A stretch of 64,000 nt of DNA. Origin: Nitrospira sp. SG-bin1 (lineage in GTDB: Bacteria; Nitrospirota; Nitrospiria; Nitrospirales; Nitrospiraceae). The stretch is from positions 310,001 through 374,000 of the forward strand of contig LVWS01000033.1 of the NCBI GenBank assembly GCA_002083365.1, in the 5' to 3' direction. The translations under genes were made by a program, and so were the position numbers. Below the pieces are notes generated by a model. The model worked only from the letters and a program-made list of their open reading frames with translations, searched no databases and was not told the origin of the DNA. This document shows positions 33,100 to 42,646 of this stretch, piece after piece; position 1 is the first letter of the stretch, and every line of letters starts with the position of its first letter.

Positions 33100-33832
33100 G
33101 CAGGTTCTCGCAGGGGTGGTGGAACGGCATCGCATGCTCTACGAAGGGCCGGCGATCGATGCAAAGTTGAAGGCCGTTATCCGCGCCGGTCGGCATACGA
33201 ATCTGACGGAAGAGGAGGTTCTGCATATCCTGCGGGTTTCTCGATCGATCTTCTTCGATACCCATGTGGAGGTCGTGTCCGGACATCACACGGCGACCTA
33301 TCTGCGGTTCGAATCCATCGCGCGTTTTCCGGAGCTGATCCGAAAGGTAGCTCGAGATATGGCTGCCTGGATCAGGCAAACCTTTCAACACCATCCAATA
33401 ACCGGACTGGTGGCGACGAGTTCGGCCGCGGAACCGCTCGCTGAAGCGATCGTGACCGAGCTTCGTGACACGATGGGACTGAGCATGGTGTTGACGCCGT
33501 ACAGCTGTGAGACGGGGCGGATAGGAACGGACATCGCGGTCGGTGCCGTCAAAGCCGGTGAACGATTTGTGGCGCTCAACGATGTGACCACGCGCGGCAA
33601 CTGTGTGAGCAAACTCGGCACCGTCGTCACGGACCATGGAGGTCAGTTGGCGGGAATGATGGTCTTTGCCCGCCGCGACAGCGGCCAATTCCCATTCATG
33701 AGCGAGTTGATCGCGCAATATCCCTTCTACTACACCACGGATCTCGACATGCCGCAGTGGGAGCCGGTTCACTGTCCTCTGTGCAGAGCACACACACCCT
33801 TATTGTCATGGAAGGATATGCCGGCCTTGTAG
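33080..33832 (+). CDS. Phosphoribosyltransferase-like protein of unknown role
   Basis: About 250 residues from MPVSTVEQVLAGVVERHRML, with GGGGGTG upstream; it overlaps the FAH gene end by 20 bases. The region GERFVALNDVTTRGNCVSKL resembles the PRPP loop of type I phosphoribosyltransferases, with AGMMVFARRDSGQF following, but the acidic DD pair is reduced to ND. The N-terminal part (LTEEEVLHILRVSRSIFFDT) is orotate-PRT-like. A CPLCRAH motif near the C-terminus may bind zinc. It lies between tyrosine breakdown and the 2-oxoacid dehydrogenase genes, and its function there is unclear. Confidence 0.5.
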   Translation: MPVSTVEQVLAGVVERHRMLYEGPAIDAKLKAVIRAGRHTNLTEEEVLHILRVSRSIFFDTHVEVVSGHHTATYLRFESIARFPELIRKVARDMAAWIRQTFQHHPITGLVATSSAAEPLAEAIVTELRDTMGLSMVLTPYSCETGRIGTDIAVGAVKAGERFVALNDVTTRGNCVSKLGTVVTDHGGQLAGMMVFARRDSGQFPFMSELIAQYPFYYTTDLDMPQWEPVHCPLCRAHTPLLSWKDMPAL

Positions 33833-33853
33833 GGCGGCGACGTGGAGGTTGTC

Positions 33854-34852
33854 ATGGAGCTTGCCGTTATCGCCAAGGAGATCAAGCGAGACGATCTGCG
33901 CCAGATGTACTACTACCTCCGACTTACCAGGGGGCTGGAGGACAGGATCACGGCGCTTTACCGGCAGGGACGTATCGTGGGCGGAGTCTACACCAGCCAC
34001 GGCATGGAAGCGATTGCCGTCGGGTATGCCTCCGCCCTTGAACGTGACGATATCATCGCTCCTTTTCACCGGGACATGGGCGCGTTTCTCATTCGAGGCT
34101 TCACAACCGGCGAGATCCTCGCGCAGTATCTTGGAAAGAAGACCGGGCCGACCAAAGGAAAAGACGGGAATGTCCACATGGGAGACCTCAAGCGGGGCGT
34201 GTTCGGATTCGTCAGTCATCTGGCCGACAATCTGCCTGTGGCAACCGGAGCAGCTCTCGCATTCAAGATTCGAGGCGAATCTCGCGTGGTCTGTACGGGA
34301 ACCGGTGATGGAGGATCCAGCAGGGGCGATTTCCACGAAGCGATGAACTTCGCGGCGGTGCGGAAACTCCCCGTCGTCTTCTTCTGCAACAACAACCAAT
34401 ATGCTTACTCGACGCCGCTTCGTTTGCAGATGGCGGTCGCCAACGTCGTCGATCGGGCAAGAGCCTATGGCATGCCCGGTGAAATCGTGGACGGCAACGA
34501 CGTGGCCGCGGTTTATCTTGCGGCAAAACGAGCGATCGCGCGAGCCCGTGCAGGAGATGGACCAACCTTTCTCGAATTCAAGACGATGCGGATGCACGGC
34601 CATTCCGAACATGACCCGGCCAAATACGTCCCGCGCGAGCTGTTGGAGGAGTGGAAGAAGAAAGATCCGATTCTGAAAGCCGAGCAGCAGCTCAAACAAC
34701 TCGGTTATGGCGAGGAGTCGTATTTCCAGGAAGTAGCCGAACGGGTGAAGAAAGAAGTCGAGGCCGGTCTGGAATTTGCCGAGCAAAGTCCTCTGCCTGA
34801 AGGGCCGGAAGTGTTGGAGGGAGTCTATGCGGAGAGCGCCGGCAGCCATTAG
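33854..34852 (+). CDS. 2-oxoacid dehydrogenase E1 component, alpha subunit
   Basis: About 332 residues from MELAVIAKEIKRDDLRQMYY (GTGGAGG upstream). The TPP motif is RVVCTGTGDGGSSRGDFHEA ending in VVFFCNNNQYAYSTP (GDG...N). The phosphorylation-loop-like region is YAYSTPLRLQMAVANVVDRA and the active His segment is MRMHGHSEHDPAKY. With E1 beta and E2 downstream it forms a pyruvate or branched-chain 2-oxoacid dehydrogenase. The following ICM, MCC and HMG-CoA lyase genes favour branched-chain oxoacids. No E3 (lipoamide dehydrogenase) is in the window; it would be shared from elsewhere. Confidence 0.85.
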   Translation: MELAVIAKEIKRDDLRQMYYYLRLTRGLEDRITALYRQGRIVGGVYTSHGMEAIAVGYASALERDDIIAPFHRDMGAFLIRGFTTGEILAQYLGKKTGPTKGKDGNVHMGDLKRGVFGFVSHLADNLPVATGAALAFKIRGESRVVCTGTGDGGSSRGDFHEAMNFAAVRKLPVVFFCNNNQYAYSTPLRLQMAVANVVDRARAYGMPGEIVDGNDVAAVYLAAKRAIARARAGDGPTFLEFKTMRMHGHSEHDPAKYVPRELLEEWKKKDPILKAEQQLKQLGYGEESYFQEVAERVKKEVEAGLEFAEQSPLPEGPEVLEGVYAESAGSH

Positions 34853-34889
34853 TTGACGACGCGGAGCTTCTTCGGAAGGGAGCGATCCC

Positions 34890-35888
34890 ATGACGACAGA
34901 CACGATGCAGGAACAGCGGGAAGTCACTTACCTGGAGGCGATTTCGCAAGCCTTGGACGAGGAAATGGCCAGGGATGAGCGGGTATTCTTGATGGGCGAA
35001 GATATCGGTACTTACGGAGGCGCCTTCAAGATCACCGAGGGCTTTCTCCAAAAATATGGTGAGTGGAGGGTGCTCGATACGCCGCTTGCCGAATCCGGGT
35101 TTGTCGGCGCGGCGATTGGCGCCGCCATCATGGGGTTGCGTCCGGTCGTGGAAATGCAGTTCGCGGATTTTATCTCCTGCGCCTTCGACCAGATTACTGA
35201 GGTGGCGGCCAAGAATCATTACCGGTGGGGAGCCGCGGTGCCCATGGTTATCCGCGCACCGTTCGGCGGTGGCGTGCATGGCGGGCCGTTCCATTCTGAA
35301 TGTCCGGAAGGCTGGTTCTTCCATTCCCCGGGACTCAAGTTGGTCGCCCCGTCCACGCCATACGACGCCAAGGGGCTCCTCAAGGCGGCGATTCGCGACC
35401 CCAATCCGGTGATCTACTTTGAGCACAAATTTCTCTACCGACGCATTAAATCCGTCTTGCCCAAAGAAGAGTTCGTCGTCCCACTCGGGAAAGCCGACGT
35501 GAAGCGGGTTGGCAACGACATCTCGGTCATTACCTACGGGGCGATGGTCCATCTGGCGCTCGAAGCCGCACAGACATTGGCCGACGAGGGGATCGATCTG
35601 GAAGTGGTCGACTTACGCACCTTGATCCCGTTCGATAAGGAAGCCATTTATGCGTCCGTCCGCAAAACCAGCAAAGCCATTCTCCTGCACGAGGACAACA
35701 AAACCGGAGGCATCGGGGCCGAGATCGCTGCGCGACTTGCGGAAGACTGTTTTGACTGTTTGGACGGGCCGATTATGCGGATCGCGCCGCCGGATACGCC
35801 GGTGCCGTTCAGCACGCCGCTGGAAGAGTTTTTTCTCCCGAAAACGAGCGACATTATTACTGCGGCACGGAGATTGGCGGCTTATTAG
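34890..35888 (+). CDS. 2-oxoacid dehydrogenase E1 component, beta subunit
   Basis: A 332-residue transketolase-type protein. Signature segments are RVFLMGEDIGTYGGAFKITE, VLDTPLAESGFVGAAIGAAI and PNPVIYFEHKFLYRR. The last is closer to branched-chain oxoacid dehydrogenase beta subunits than to pyruvate dehydrogenase. It pairs with E1 alpha to decarboxylate the 2-oxoacid and acylate the lipoyl group of E2. It follows E1 alpha by 37 bases. Confidence 0.88.
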   Translation: MTTDTMQEQREVTYLEAISQALDEEMARDERVFLMGEDIGTYGGAFKITEGFLQKYGEWRVLDTPLAESGFVGAAIGAAIMGLRPVVEMQFADFISCAFDQITEVAAKNHYRWGAAVPMVIRAPFGGGVHGGPFHSECPEGWFFHSPGLKLVAPSTPYDAKGLLKAAIRDPNPVIYFEHKFLYRRIKSVLPKEEFVVPLGKADVKRVGNDISVITYGAMVHLALEAAQTLADEGIDLEVVDLRTLIPFDKEAIYASVRKTSKAILLHEDNKTGGIGAEIAARLAEDCFDCLDGPIMRIAPPDTPVPFSTPLEEFFLPKTSDIITAARRLAAY

Positions 35889-35898
35889 AAAGGAAACG

Positions 35899-35962
35899 AG
35901 GTTAAGGCTCAGGCTGAGCTAAGACTTGCAATCACGCTGAACCTCAACCTTGTCCTTAACCT
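35899..35962. repeat. Intergenic inverted repeat between E1 beta and E2
   Basis: Perfect 9-bp arms AGGTTAAGG (35899-35907) and CCTTAACCT (35954-35962) enclose a smaller dyad GCTCAG/CTGAGC. The left half resembles 49133-49151 (17 of 19 bases), so it may belong to a dispersed intergenic repeat family. Confidence 0.45.
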
Positions 35963-35973
35963 AGGTTCCCAAG

Positions 35974-37116
35974 ATGGCGACCGACATCATCATGCCTCAG
36001 CTCGGAGAAAGTATCGCCGAAGGGACGGTCGTGAAGTGGCTGGTCCCCGTCGGAGGGATGATTCAGAAGGACGAGTCGCTCTTGGAAGTCGAAACTGAAA
36101 AGGTGACCTTAGAAATTCCGTCCCCCGCCACGGGGCGGTTGAATGAGATCATCGTCCATGAGGGTCAGACGGTTCCCGTCGGCACCCTGCTGGCACGCAT
36201 TGAGAGCGCGCCGCCTTCGGAAGTCATTAACCGGGTTGGAGGGGTCGTTGTTCGCCCTATGGAACAACCCTCAGGAGGTGAGCAACATCATTCTCCCGCT
36301 GTTCGACAGCTGGCGAGGGAGCACGGAATCGATCTTGCGCAGGTGAAGGGAACCGGGGTTGGTGGCCGGGTAACCAAGAAGGATGTCCTCGACTTTATCG
36401 CGCAAAGCGGAACTCAGGCCAAGGTCCCTCCAGCAGTTGGTGAGCCTTCCATGGGCGAAGAAATTTTCCCCTTCACGCAGATGCGCAAGACCATCGCCGA
36501 TCGAATGGTCAAGAGCAAGCAGACATCGGCCCATGTCGCTACCTTCTTCGAAGCTGACTTCTCGCATATCGCCAAATTCCGTGAAGGCCGTAACCTGACT
36601 TATCTGCCGTTTGTCGTCCGTGCCACTGCAAAAGCCATTCGAGATGTCCCGATTGTGAACTCGTCGTGGGGCGAGCAAGGCATCGTGGTCAAAAAAGACA
36701 TTCATATCGGAATCGCCACTGCCCTTGAGGACGGACTCTTGGTGCCGGTGATCCGATATGCCGATCGAAAAGGACTGACACAGCTGGCGAAGGAAATCGC
36801 GGACCTTGCGGAACGGGCTAGGTCCAAGAAATTGAGCCCAGAGGAAGTACAAGGCGGAACCTTCACGATCACGAACCATGGCGGGTTCGGCAGCTTGTTC
36901 AGCACCCCGATCATCCATCAGCCGCAAATTGCGATTTTGGGCCTCGGCGCGATTCAGAAACGAGCCGTCGTCATTGACGATGCGATTGCCATTCGGCCGA
37001 TGGGCTACCTCAGCTTGTCGTTCGACCATCGGGTCATCGATGGGGCGACGGCGGATCAATACATGGGGAAGGTCAAACACTATCTCGAACAGAGCCATTG
37101 GGAGCAGATCTTGTGA
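35974..37116 (+). CDS. 2-oxoacid dehydrogenase E2 component (dihydrolipoamide acyltransferase)
   Basis: A 380-residue enzyme with the full E2 order: lipoyl domain (IIMPQLGESIAEGTVVKW; lipoylated Lys in VETEKVTLEIPSPATGRL, about residue 43), a peripheral-subunit-binding domain (SPAVRQLAREHGIDLAQVKG with GVGGRVTKKDVLDFI) and the catalytic domain (FPFTQMRKTIADRMVKSKQT; SFDHRVIDGATADQYMG with the catalytic His). It transfers the acyl group to CoA, giving branched acyl-CoAs such as isobutyryl-CoA for the mutase downstream. There is one lipoyl domain only. Confidence 0.9.
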   Translation: MATDIIMPQLGESIAEGTVVKWLVPVGGMIQKDESLLEVETEKVTLEIPSPATGRLNEIIVHEGQTVPVGTLLARIESAPPSEVINRVGGVVVRPMEQPSGGEQHHSPAVRQLAREHGIDLAQVKGTGVGGRVTKKDVLDFIAQSGTQAKVPPAVGEPSMGEEIFPFTQMRKTIADRMVKSKQTSAHVATFFEADFSHIAKFREGRNLTYLPFVVRATAKAIRDVPIVNSSWGEQGIVVKKDIHIGIATALEDGLLVPVIRYADRKGLTQLAKEIADLAERARSKKLSPEEVQGGTFTITNHGGFGSLFSTPIIHQPQIAILGLGAIQKRAVVIDDAIAIRPMGYLSLSFDHRVIDGATADQYMGKVKHYLEQSHWEQIL

Positions 37117-37148
37117 GTAATGTGAGTAAGGAGTGGAGGGAAAAAGTT

Positions 37149-38336
37149 GTGAACGAGAGGAAACGAGCCGTAATCGTGAGCGCCGTGCGGACGCCGATGG
37201 GAAGTTTCAATGGTGCGTTTAGCCAGGTGCCGGCGACGAAATTGGGTAGTCTCGCTATCGCCGAAGCATTGAAGCGGGTCCACGTGTCGCCGGATCAGGT
37301 GGACCAAGTCTATATGGGTTGCGTCCTCAGCGCCGGTTTGGGACAAGCGCCGGCGCGGCAGGCCTCGATCGGAGCCGGAATTCCACACTCGATCGGTGCC
37401 ACGACGGTGAATAAGGTCTGTGGATCGAGCATCCAGACGGTGATCATGGCGTCCCAAGCTATTGCACTTGGAGAAGCGAGCGTCGTCGTGGCGGGTGGGA
37501 TGGAAAACATGACCCGCGCGCCGTATTTGCTGGAGAAAGCGCGACAGGGTTATCGGTTAGGGCATGCGGAGTTGGTCGACAGTCTCGTCAAGGACGGGTT
37601 GTGGGACGTCTACAATAATTTCCACATGGGAAACGGCGGTGAACTGTGCGCGGCCAAGTATCAATTGACGAGAAAAGAACTGGATGACTTTGCATTCGAG
37701 AGTTATCGGCGCGCGCGCGAGGCGATAGCGACTGGAATCTTTAAGGAGGAAATTGTGCCCGTCGAGGTACCGCAACGCAAAGGTCCGGCAGTGGCGATAA
37801 CGGAGGACGAGGAGCCGAATCGAGTCGACCTCAGCAAGATGCGTGAGTTGAAGCCGGTATTCCAGGAAGGCGGCGTCCTGACCGTGGGTAATTCCCCCTC
37901 CTGTAATGATGGTGCGGCGGCGTTGGTTGTCATGGCGGAAGAGGAGGCGGCACGTCTCGGGCTTGTCCCGATGGCGCGTATTGTCGGCTACGCCGGAGCG
38001 GCGCTGGCACCGGAATGGTTTACGATCGCGCCGATTGACGCGATTAAACGGGTGCTCAAGAAAACGGGCCTGACGATTGGGGACATCGATGTGTTCGAAA
38101 TCAACGAAGCGTTTTCAGCCGTGTCCCTCGCGATCAACAGGGAATTGGGACTCGACGAGAAGAGGGTCAATGTGAACGGTGGAGCGGTCGCGCTCGGACA
38201 TCCTATCGGGGCAACCGGAGCACGCATCCTTACGACGTTGCTTCATGCCATGGCCGCGCGTGGGGCGAGACGGGGCTTAGCCGGCCTTTGCATCGGCGGG
38301 GGAGAAGCGTTGGCGATCATAGTAGAGCGGGAATAG
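37149..38336 (+). CDS. Acetyl-CoA acetyltransferase (thiolase)
   Basis: About 395 residues from GTG 37149 (GGAGGG upstream; sequence after the start NERKRAVIVSAVRTPMGSF). The active Cys is in ATTVNKVCGSSIQTVIM, the His segment is VNVNGGAVALGHPIGATGAR and the second Cys is LAGLCIGGGEALAIIVER. It would split acetoacetyl-CoA (or 2-methylacetoacetyl-CoA) to acetyl-CoA (and propionyl-CoA). It stands between the E2 gene and 3-hydroxybutyryl-CoA dehydrogenase, fitting the end of butyryl-CoA oxidation. Confidence 0.9.
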   Translation: MNERKRAVIVSAVRTPMGSFNGAFSQVPATKLGSLAIAEALKRVHVSPDQVDQVYMGCVLSAGLGQAPARQASIGAGIPHSIGATTVNKVCGSSIQTVIMASQAIALGEASVVVAGGMENMTRAPYLLEKARQGYRLGHAELVDSLVKDGLWDVYNNFHMGNGGELCAAKYQLTRKELDDFAFESYRRAREAIATGIFKEEIVPVEVPQRKGPAVAITEDEEPNRVDLSKMRELKPVFQEGGVLTVGNSPSCNDGAAALVVMAEEEAARLGLVPMARIVGYAGAALAPEWFTIAPIDAIKRVLKKTGLTIGDIDVFEINEAFSAVSLAINRELGLDEKRVNVNGGAVALGHPIGATGARILTTLLHAMAARGARRGLAGLCIGGGEALAIIVERE

Positions 38337-38344
38337 CGAGAATT

Positions 38345-38422
38345 GCGAGACGTGCGAGCAATGCGGAATCGAGAAGAAAGGCATCGAGCGGTCGCGGCTC
38401 GCGCTTCTCGCCCACGTCTCGC
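38345..38422. repeat. Nested stem-loop in the thiolase-hbd gap
   Basis: The 104-bp gap holds a nested dyad: outer arms GCGAGACGTG (38345-38354) and CACGTCTCGC (38413-38422), middle GAGAAG/CTTCTC, and an apical CGAGC/GCTCG hairpin. It may be an RNA processing or attenuation structure, or a small palindromic repeat element. Confidence 0.5.
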
Positions 38423-38440
38423 TCGTCCCGCCGGTGAAAC

Positions 38441-39340
38441 ATGACACTCGACGAGATCAAGACGATCGGAGTGGTGGGAGCCGGCCAGATGGGCCGTGGC
38501 ATCAGTCAAGTGTGCGCCACCGCAGGCTTTGAAGTGCTTCTTGTAGACGTGAGCGAGCAATCAGTAACGGAGGCCATTTCCAAGGTTCGAGACGGATTAG
38601 AACGGGCGGTTGAACGGGGCAGTCTCACTGATCGCCAAGCTGGTCAGGTGCTGGCCCTCATTCACCCGCTGGTACAGCTTGATCATTTACGAGATGCCCA
38701 GCTCGTGATCGAAGCGATCCCTGAAGATCTCCCGCTCAAGCGGGCACTCTTCGCCGAATTGAACCGAATCTGCGTGTCGCAGGCGGTGCTGGCAAGCAAC
38801 ACTTCATCCATCTCAATCACGAAGTTGGGAGCTGCCTCGGGCCGGCCCGACCGTGTCGTGGGATTGCATTTCATGAATCCTGTTCCAGTCATGCGCCTCG
38901 TGGAAATCGTCCGTGGACTGGAGACATCCGAACGAACGGTGCGACTCGTGCTCGACTTGGCAACGCGTTTGGGGAAAACGCCGGTTGTGGCCAAGGATGT
39001 GCCGGGATTCATCGTAAACCGAGTCCTGATCCCCATGATCAATGAAGCCATTTTTGCCTTGGAGGAAGGCGTGGCATCTGTCCAGGACATCGATCTGGCG
39101 ATGACCACCGGCGCCAATCATCCCGTGGGACCACTGGCCCTTGCCGATCGCATCGGCTTGGACACAATGCTGGCCATCTGTGAAGTGCTGTACCAAGACT
39201 TGGGAGATCCCAAATTTCGCCCATGTTCCATGCTGAGGCAATATGTCCAGGCCGGGTGGTTGGGGCGGAAGAGCGGCCGTGGGTTTTATGTCTATGAAGG
39301 GAGGAATGAACGGCAGGAAGCAATCAACAGTAGGTCCTGA
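38441..39340 (+). CDS. hbd: 3-hydroxybutyryl-CoA dehydrogenase
   Basis: A 299-residue single-domain-pair enzyme. NAD motif IGVVGAGQMGRGISQVCATA, catalytic region RVVGLHFMNPVPVMRLVEIV, then the 3HCDH domain DVPGFIVNRVLIPMINEAI to GRKSGRGFYVYEG. It oxidises 3-hydroxybutyryl-CoA to acetoacetyl-CoA. It is about 110 residues shorter than the double-domain enzyme at 25092 and sits just before the mutase large subunit, as expected if n-butyryl-CoA from the mutase is oxidised here. Confidence 0.88.
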   Translation: MTLDEIKTIGVVGAGQMGRGISQVCATAGFEVLLVDVSEQSVTEAISKVRDGLERAVERGSLTDRQAGQVLALIHPLVQLDHLRDAQLVIEAIPEDLPLKRALFAELNRICVSQAVLASNTSSISITKLGAASGRPDRVVGLHFMNPVPVMRLVEIVRGLETSERTVRLVLDLATRLGKTPVVAKDVPGFIVNRVLIPMINEAIFALEEGVASVQDIDLAMTTGANHPVGPLALADRIGLDTMLAICEVLYQDLGDPKFRPCSMLRQYVQAGWLGRKSGRGFYVYEGRNERQEAINSRS

Positions 39341-39375
39341 TCTGATTCCTCACCACCACGATCTGGAGCAGATCG

Positions 39376-40971
<1,596 letters not shown>

Positions 40972-41394
40972 TGGGTGGCTCAGCTGGCGAAGGGCGGGCA
41001 GCCTCGCGGGCGCCATTATGCGACAGAGCCGTGCGGCCAATTGCGTTCTGTCCTGTTGGCCGGACGCTCCTCAAAGGCCGCGCCCTGTGGGTGCAAAGCC
41101 GTCGCGTCCGGAGCCGCTATTGGCTACTGAATCAAATTCGACGCAATGGCTCCGCGCTCGGTGCCCATCCCTTCCAGCTGAGCCGTTAGAGGGGAGGGGG
41201 AGGAATTGCCAGTCGCATGCGCGCAGTGGGAGGCATCACGGTCATCCGCTGCCGAAGGAGAGGATGTAGAGGAGCAGGCGCTCTGCTCGGTGCCCATCCC
41301 TCTCAGCTGAGCCGTTAAAGTGGAGAGGAGAGCAAGCAAGAGTACGAGTAACGAGTAACGAATAACAAATAACAAATAACAAATAACAAATCTT
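40972..41394. other. 423-bp gap without a gene; holds direct repeats
   Basis: No supported gene. A 35-bp direct repeat occurs at 41156-41190 and 41285-41319 (3 differences), each containing CAGCTGAGCCGTTA and followed by purine-rich DNA. Heptanucleotide repeats lie at 41345-41391, right before the next ATG. Confidence 0.5.
41345..41391. repeat. 7-bp tandem repeats in the leader of the metallo-hydrolase gene
   Basis: Units CGAGTAA (x2), CGAATAA (x1), CAAATAA (x3) and a partial CAAAT follow one another and end four bases before ATG 41395. No ribosome site sits at normal distance; a GAGAGGAG lies about 70 bases upstream. Change in copy number could alter expression. Confidence 0.65.
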
Positions 41395-42243
41395 ATGAAG
41401 CTCGGCGCGTTTGAAATATATCCGGTGAGTGACGGTCGGTTTCGGCTGGATGGCGGAGCGATGTTCGGGGTCGTGCCGAAAGTGTTGTGGGAGAAGTGTT
41501 GTCCCGCCGATGACCTGAACCGGATCTCACTCAGTCTGACGGCTCTATTGATCAGGGCGAACGGCAAGAACATCCTGGTCGATACCGGGCTGGGACCGAA
41601 GGGGGACGAGAAGTTTCAGCGCATGTTCGCCGTCGAGCGGACGCCGACCATCCTCGAATCATTGAAGCGATTAGGACTGGGACCGGATGACATCCATCTA
41701 GTGATCAATACGCATCTGCATTTCGACCATGCCGGAGGAAACACCATACGAGAAGGGGATGGGCGCATCAGGCCCGCCTTTCCCAAGGCACGCTACGTCA
41801 TCCAACGTGGTGAATTTGAAGATGCGGCCCGCGCCAACGAACGGACCAGAGCAAGCTATCGCCCGGAGAACTTTACACCGATCGATCACATCAAGCAGTG
41901 GGAATTCTTGCACGGCGATACGGAACTGGTTCCCGGCGTGACCGCCGTCGTCACAGCCGGCCATACGCGCTGCCATCAGAGCGTCAAGATCGAATCGGAA
42001 GGGCAGGTGGCGATCTTCCTCGGAGACTTGATTCCGACCGTGTCCCATCTGCCGCTTCCCTACATCATGAGCTACGATCTCTTCCCCATCCAGACCTTGG
42101 AGACGAAACGATGGGTGTTGGATCGCGCGTTCGAAGAGCGATGGCTGCTGCTCTTCGAGCATGATCCGGTGGTCCAGGCCGGGCATGTTCACAAGGATCA
42201 GGAAGGCAAGTATGTGCTTCGGGAGGTGGCGGCATGGCAGTAG
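41395..42243 (+). CDS. Metallo-beta-lactamase-fold hydrolase
   Basis: A 282-residue MBL-fold protein with the metal motif INTHLHFDHAGGNT (HxHxDH, about residues 103-109), a later AGHTRCHQS (His), IFLGDLIPT (Asp) and FEHDPVV (His). This is the full set for a binuclear zinc or iron site. It may act on a thioester, lactone or glyoxal-type substrate. It lies between the two mutase subunits and overlaps the small subunit by 10 bases, so a link to acyl-CoA chemistry (for example clearing a side product) is possible but unproven. Confidence 0.78.
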   Translation: MKLGAFEIYPVSDGRFRLDGGAMFGVVPKVLWEKCCPADDLNRISLSLTALLIRANGKNILVDTGLGPKGDEKFQRMFAVERTPTILESLKRLGLGPDDIHLVINTHLHFDHAGGNTIREGDGRIRPAFPKARYVIQRGEFEDAARANERTRASYRPENFTPIDHIKQWEFLHGDTELVPGVTAVVTAGHTRCHQSVKIESEGQVAIFLGDLIPTVSHLPLPYIMSYDLFPIQTLETKRWVLDRAFEERWLLLFEHDPVVQAGHVHKDQEGKYVLREVAAWQ

Positions 42244-42635
42244 CAAGCAAGCCCCTTCGCATTCTGATCGGCAAAGTGGGCCTCGACGGTCATGACCGGG
42301 GTGTGAAGCTCATCGCGCGCGCATTGCGAGACGCCGGCATGGAAGTCATTTATACGGGTCTGCACCAGACGCCGGAACAGATCGTCAGTACGGCGATCCA
42401 AGAGGATGTGGATGCGATCGGCTTGAGCATTCTTTCCGGCGCGCACAATACGCTGTTCCGGCGCGTCCTCGAACTCCTTAAAGAACAGGATGCCGACGAC
42501 ATTGCCTTGTTCGGCGGTGGAATCATTCCCGATGAAGACGTTCCGGCGCTCACAGCGGCCGGTGTGAAGGCCCTGTTCAGGCCGGGAGCGCCGATCCAGG
42601 AAATCGTGCAGTTCGTCAAAGGACTCAAAAACTGA
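42234..42635 (+). CDS. icmB: Isobutyryl-CoA mutase-type small subunit (B12-binding)
   Basis: A 133-residue cobalamin-binding domain with LIGKVGLDGHDRGVKLIARA: His20 in DGHDRG is the lower cobalt ligand. Further B12-fold segments are DAIGLSILSGAHNTLF and DIALFGGGIIPDEDVPAL. It binds adenosylcobalamin and pairs with the large subunit at 39376; small separate B12 subunits are typical of isobutyryl-CoA mutases. A metallo-hydrolase gene separates the two. Confidence 0.88.
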   Translation: MAVASKPLRILIGKVGLDGHDRGVKLIARALRDAGMEVIYTGLHQTPEQIVSTAIQEDVDAIGLSILSGAHNTLFRRVLELLKEQDADDIALFGGGIIPDEDVPALTAAGVKALFRPGAPIQEIVQFVKGLKN

Positions 42636-42646
42636 GCTGAGGCACC

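Noticed and set aside
33806..34927. A 373-codon antisense frame across the E1 alpha gene
   Set aside because: The plus strand has a full set of thiamine-enzyme motifs; the antisense product has none.
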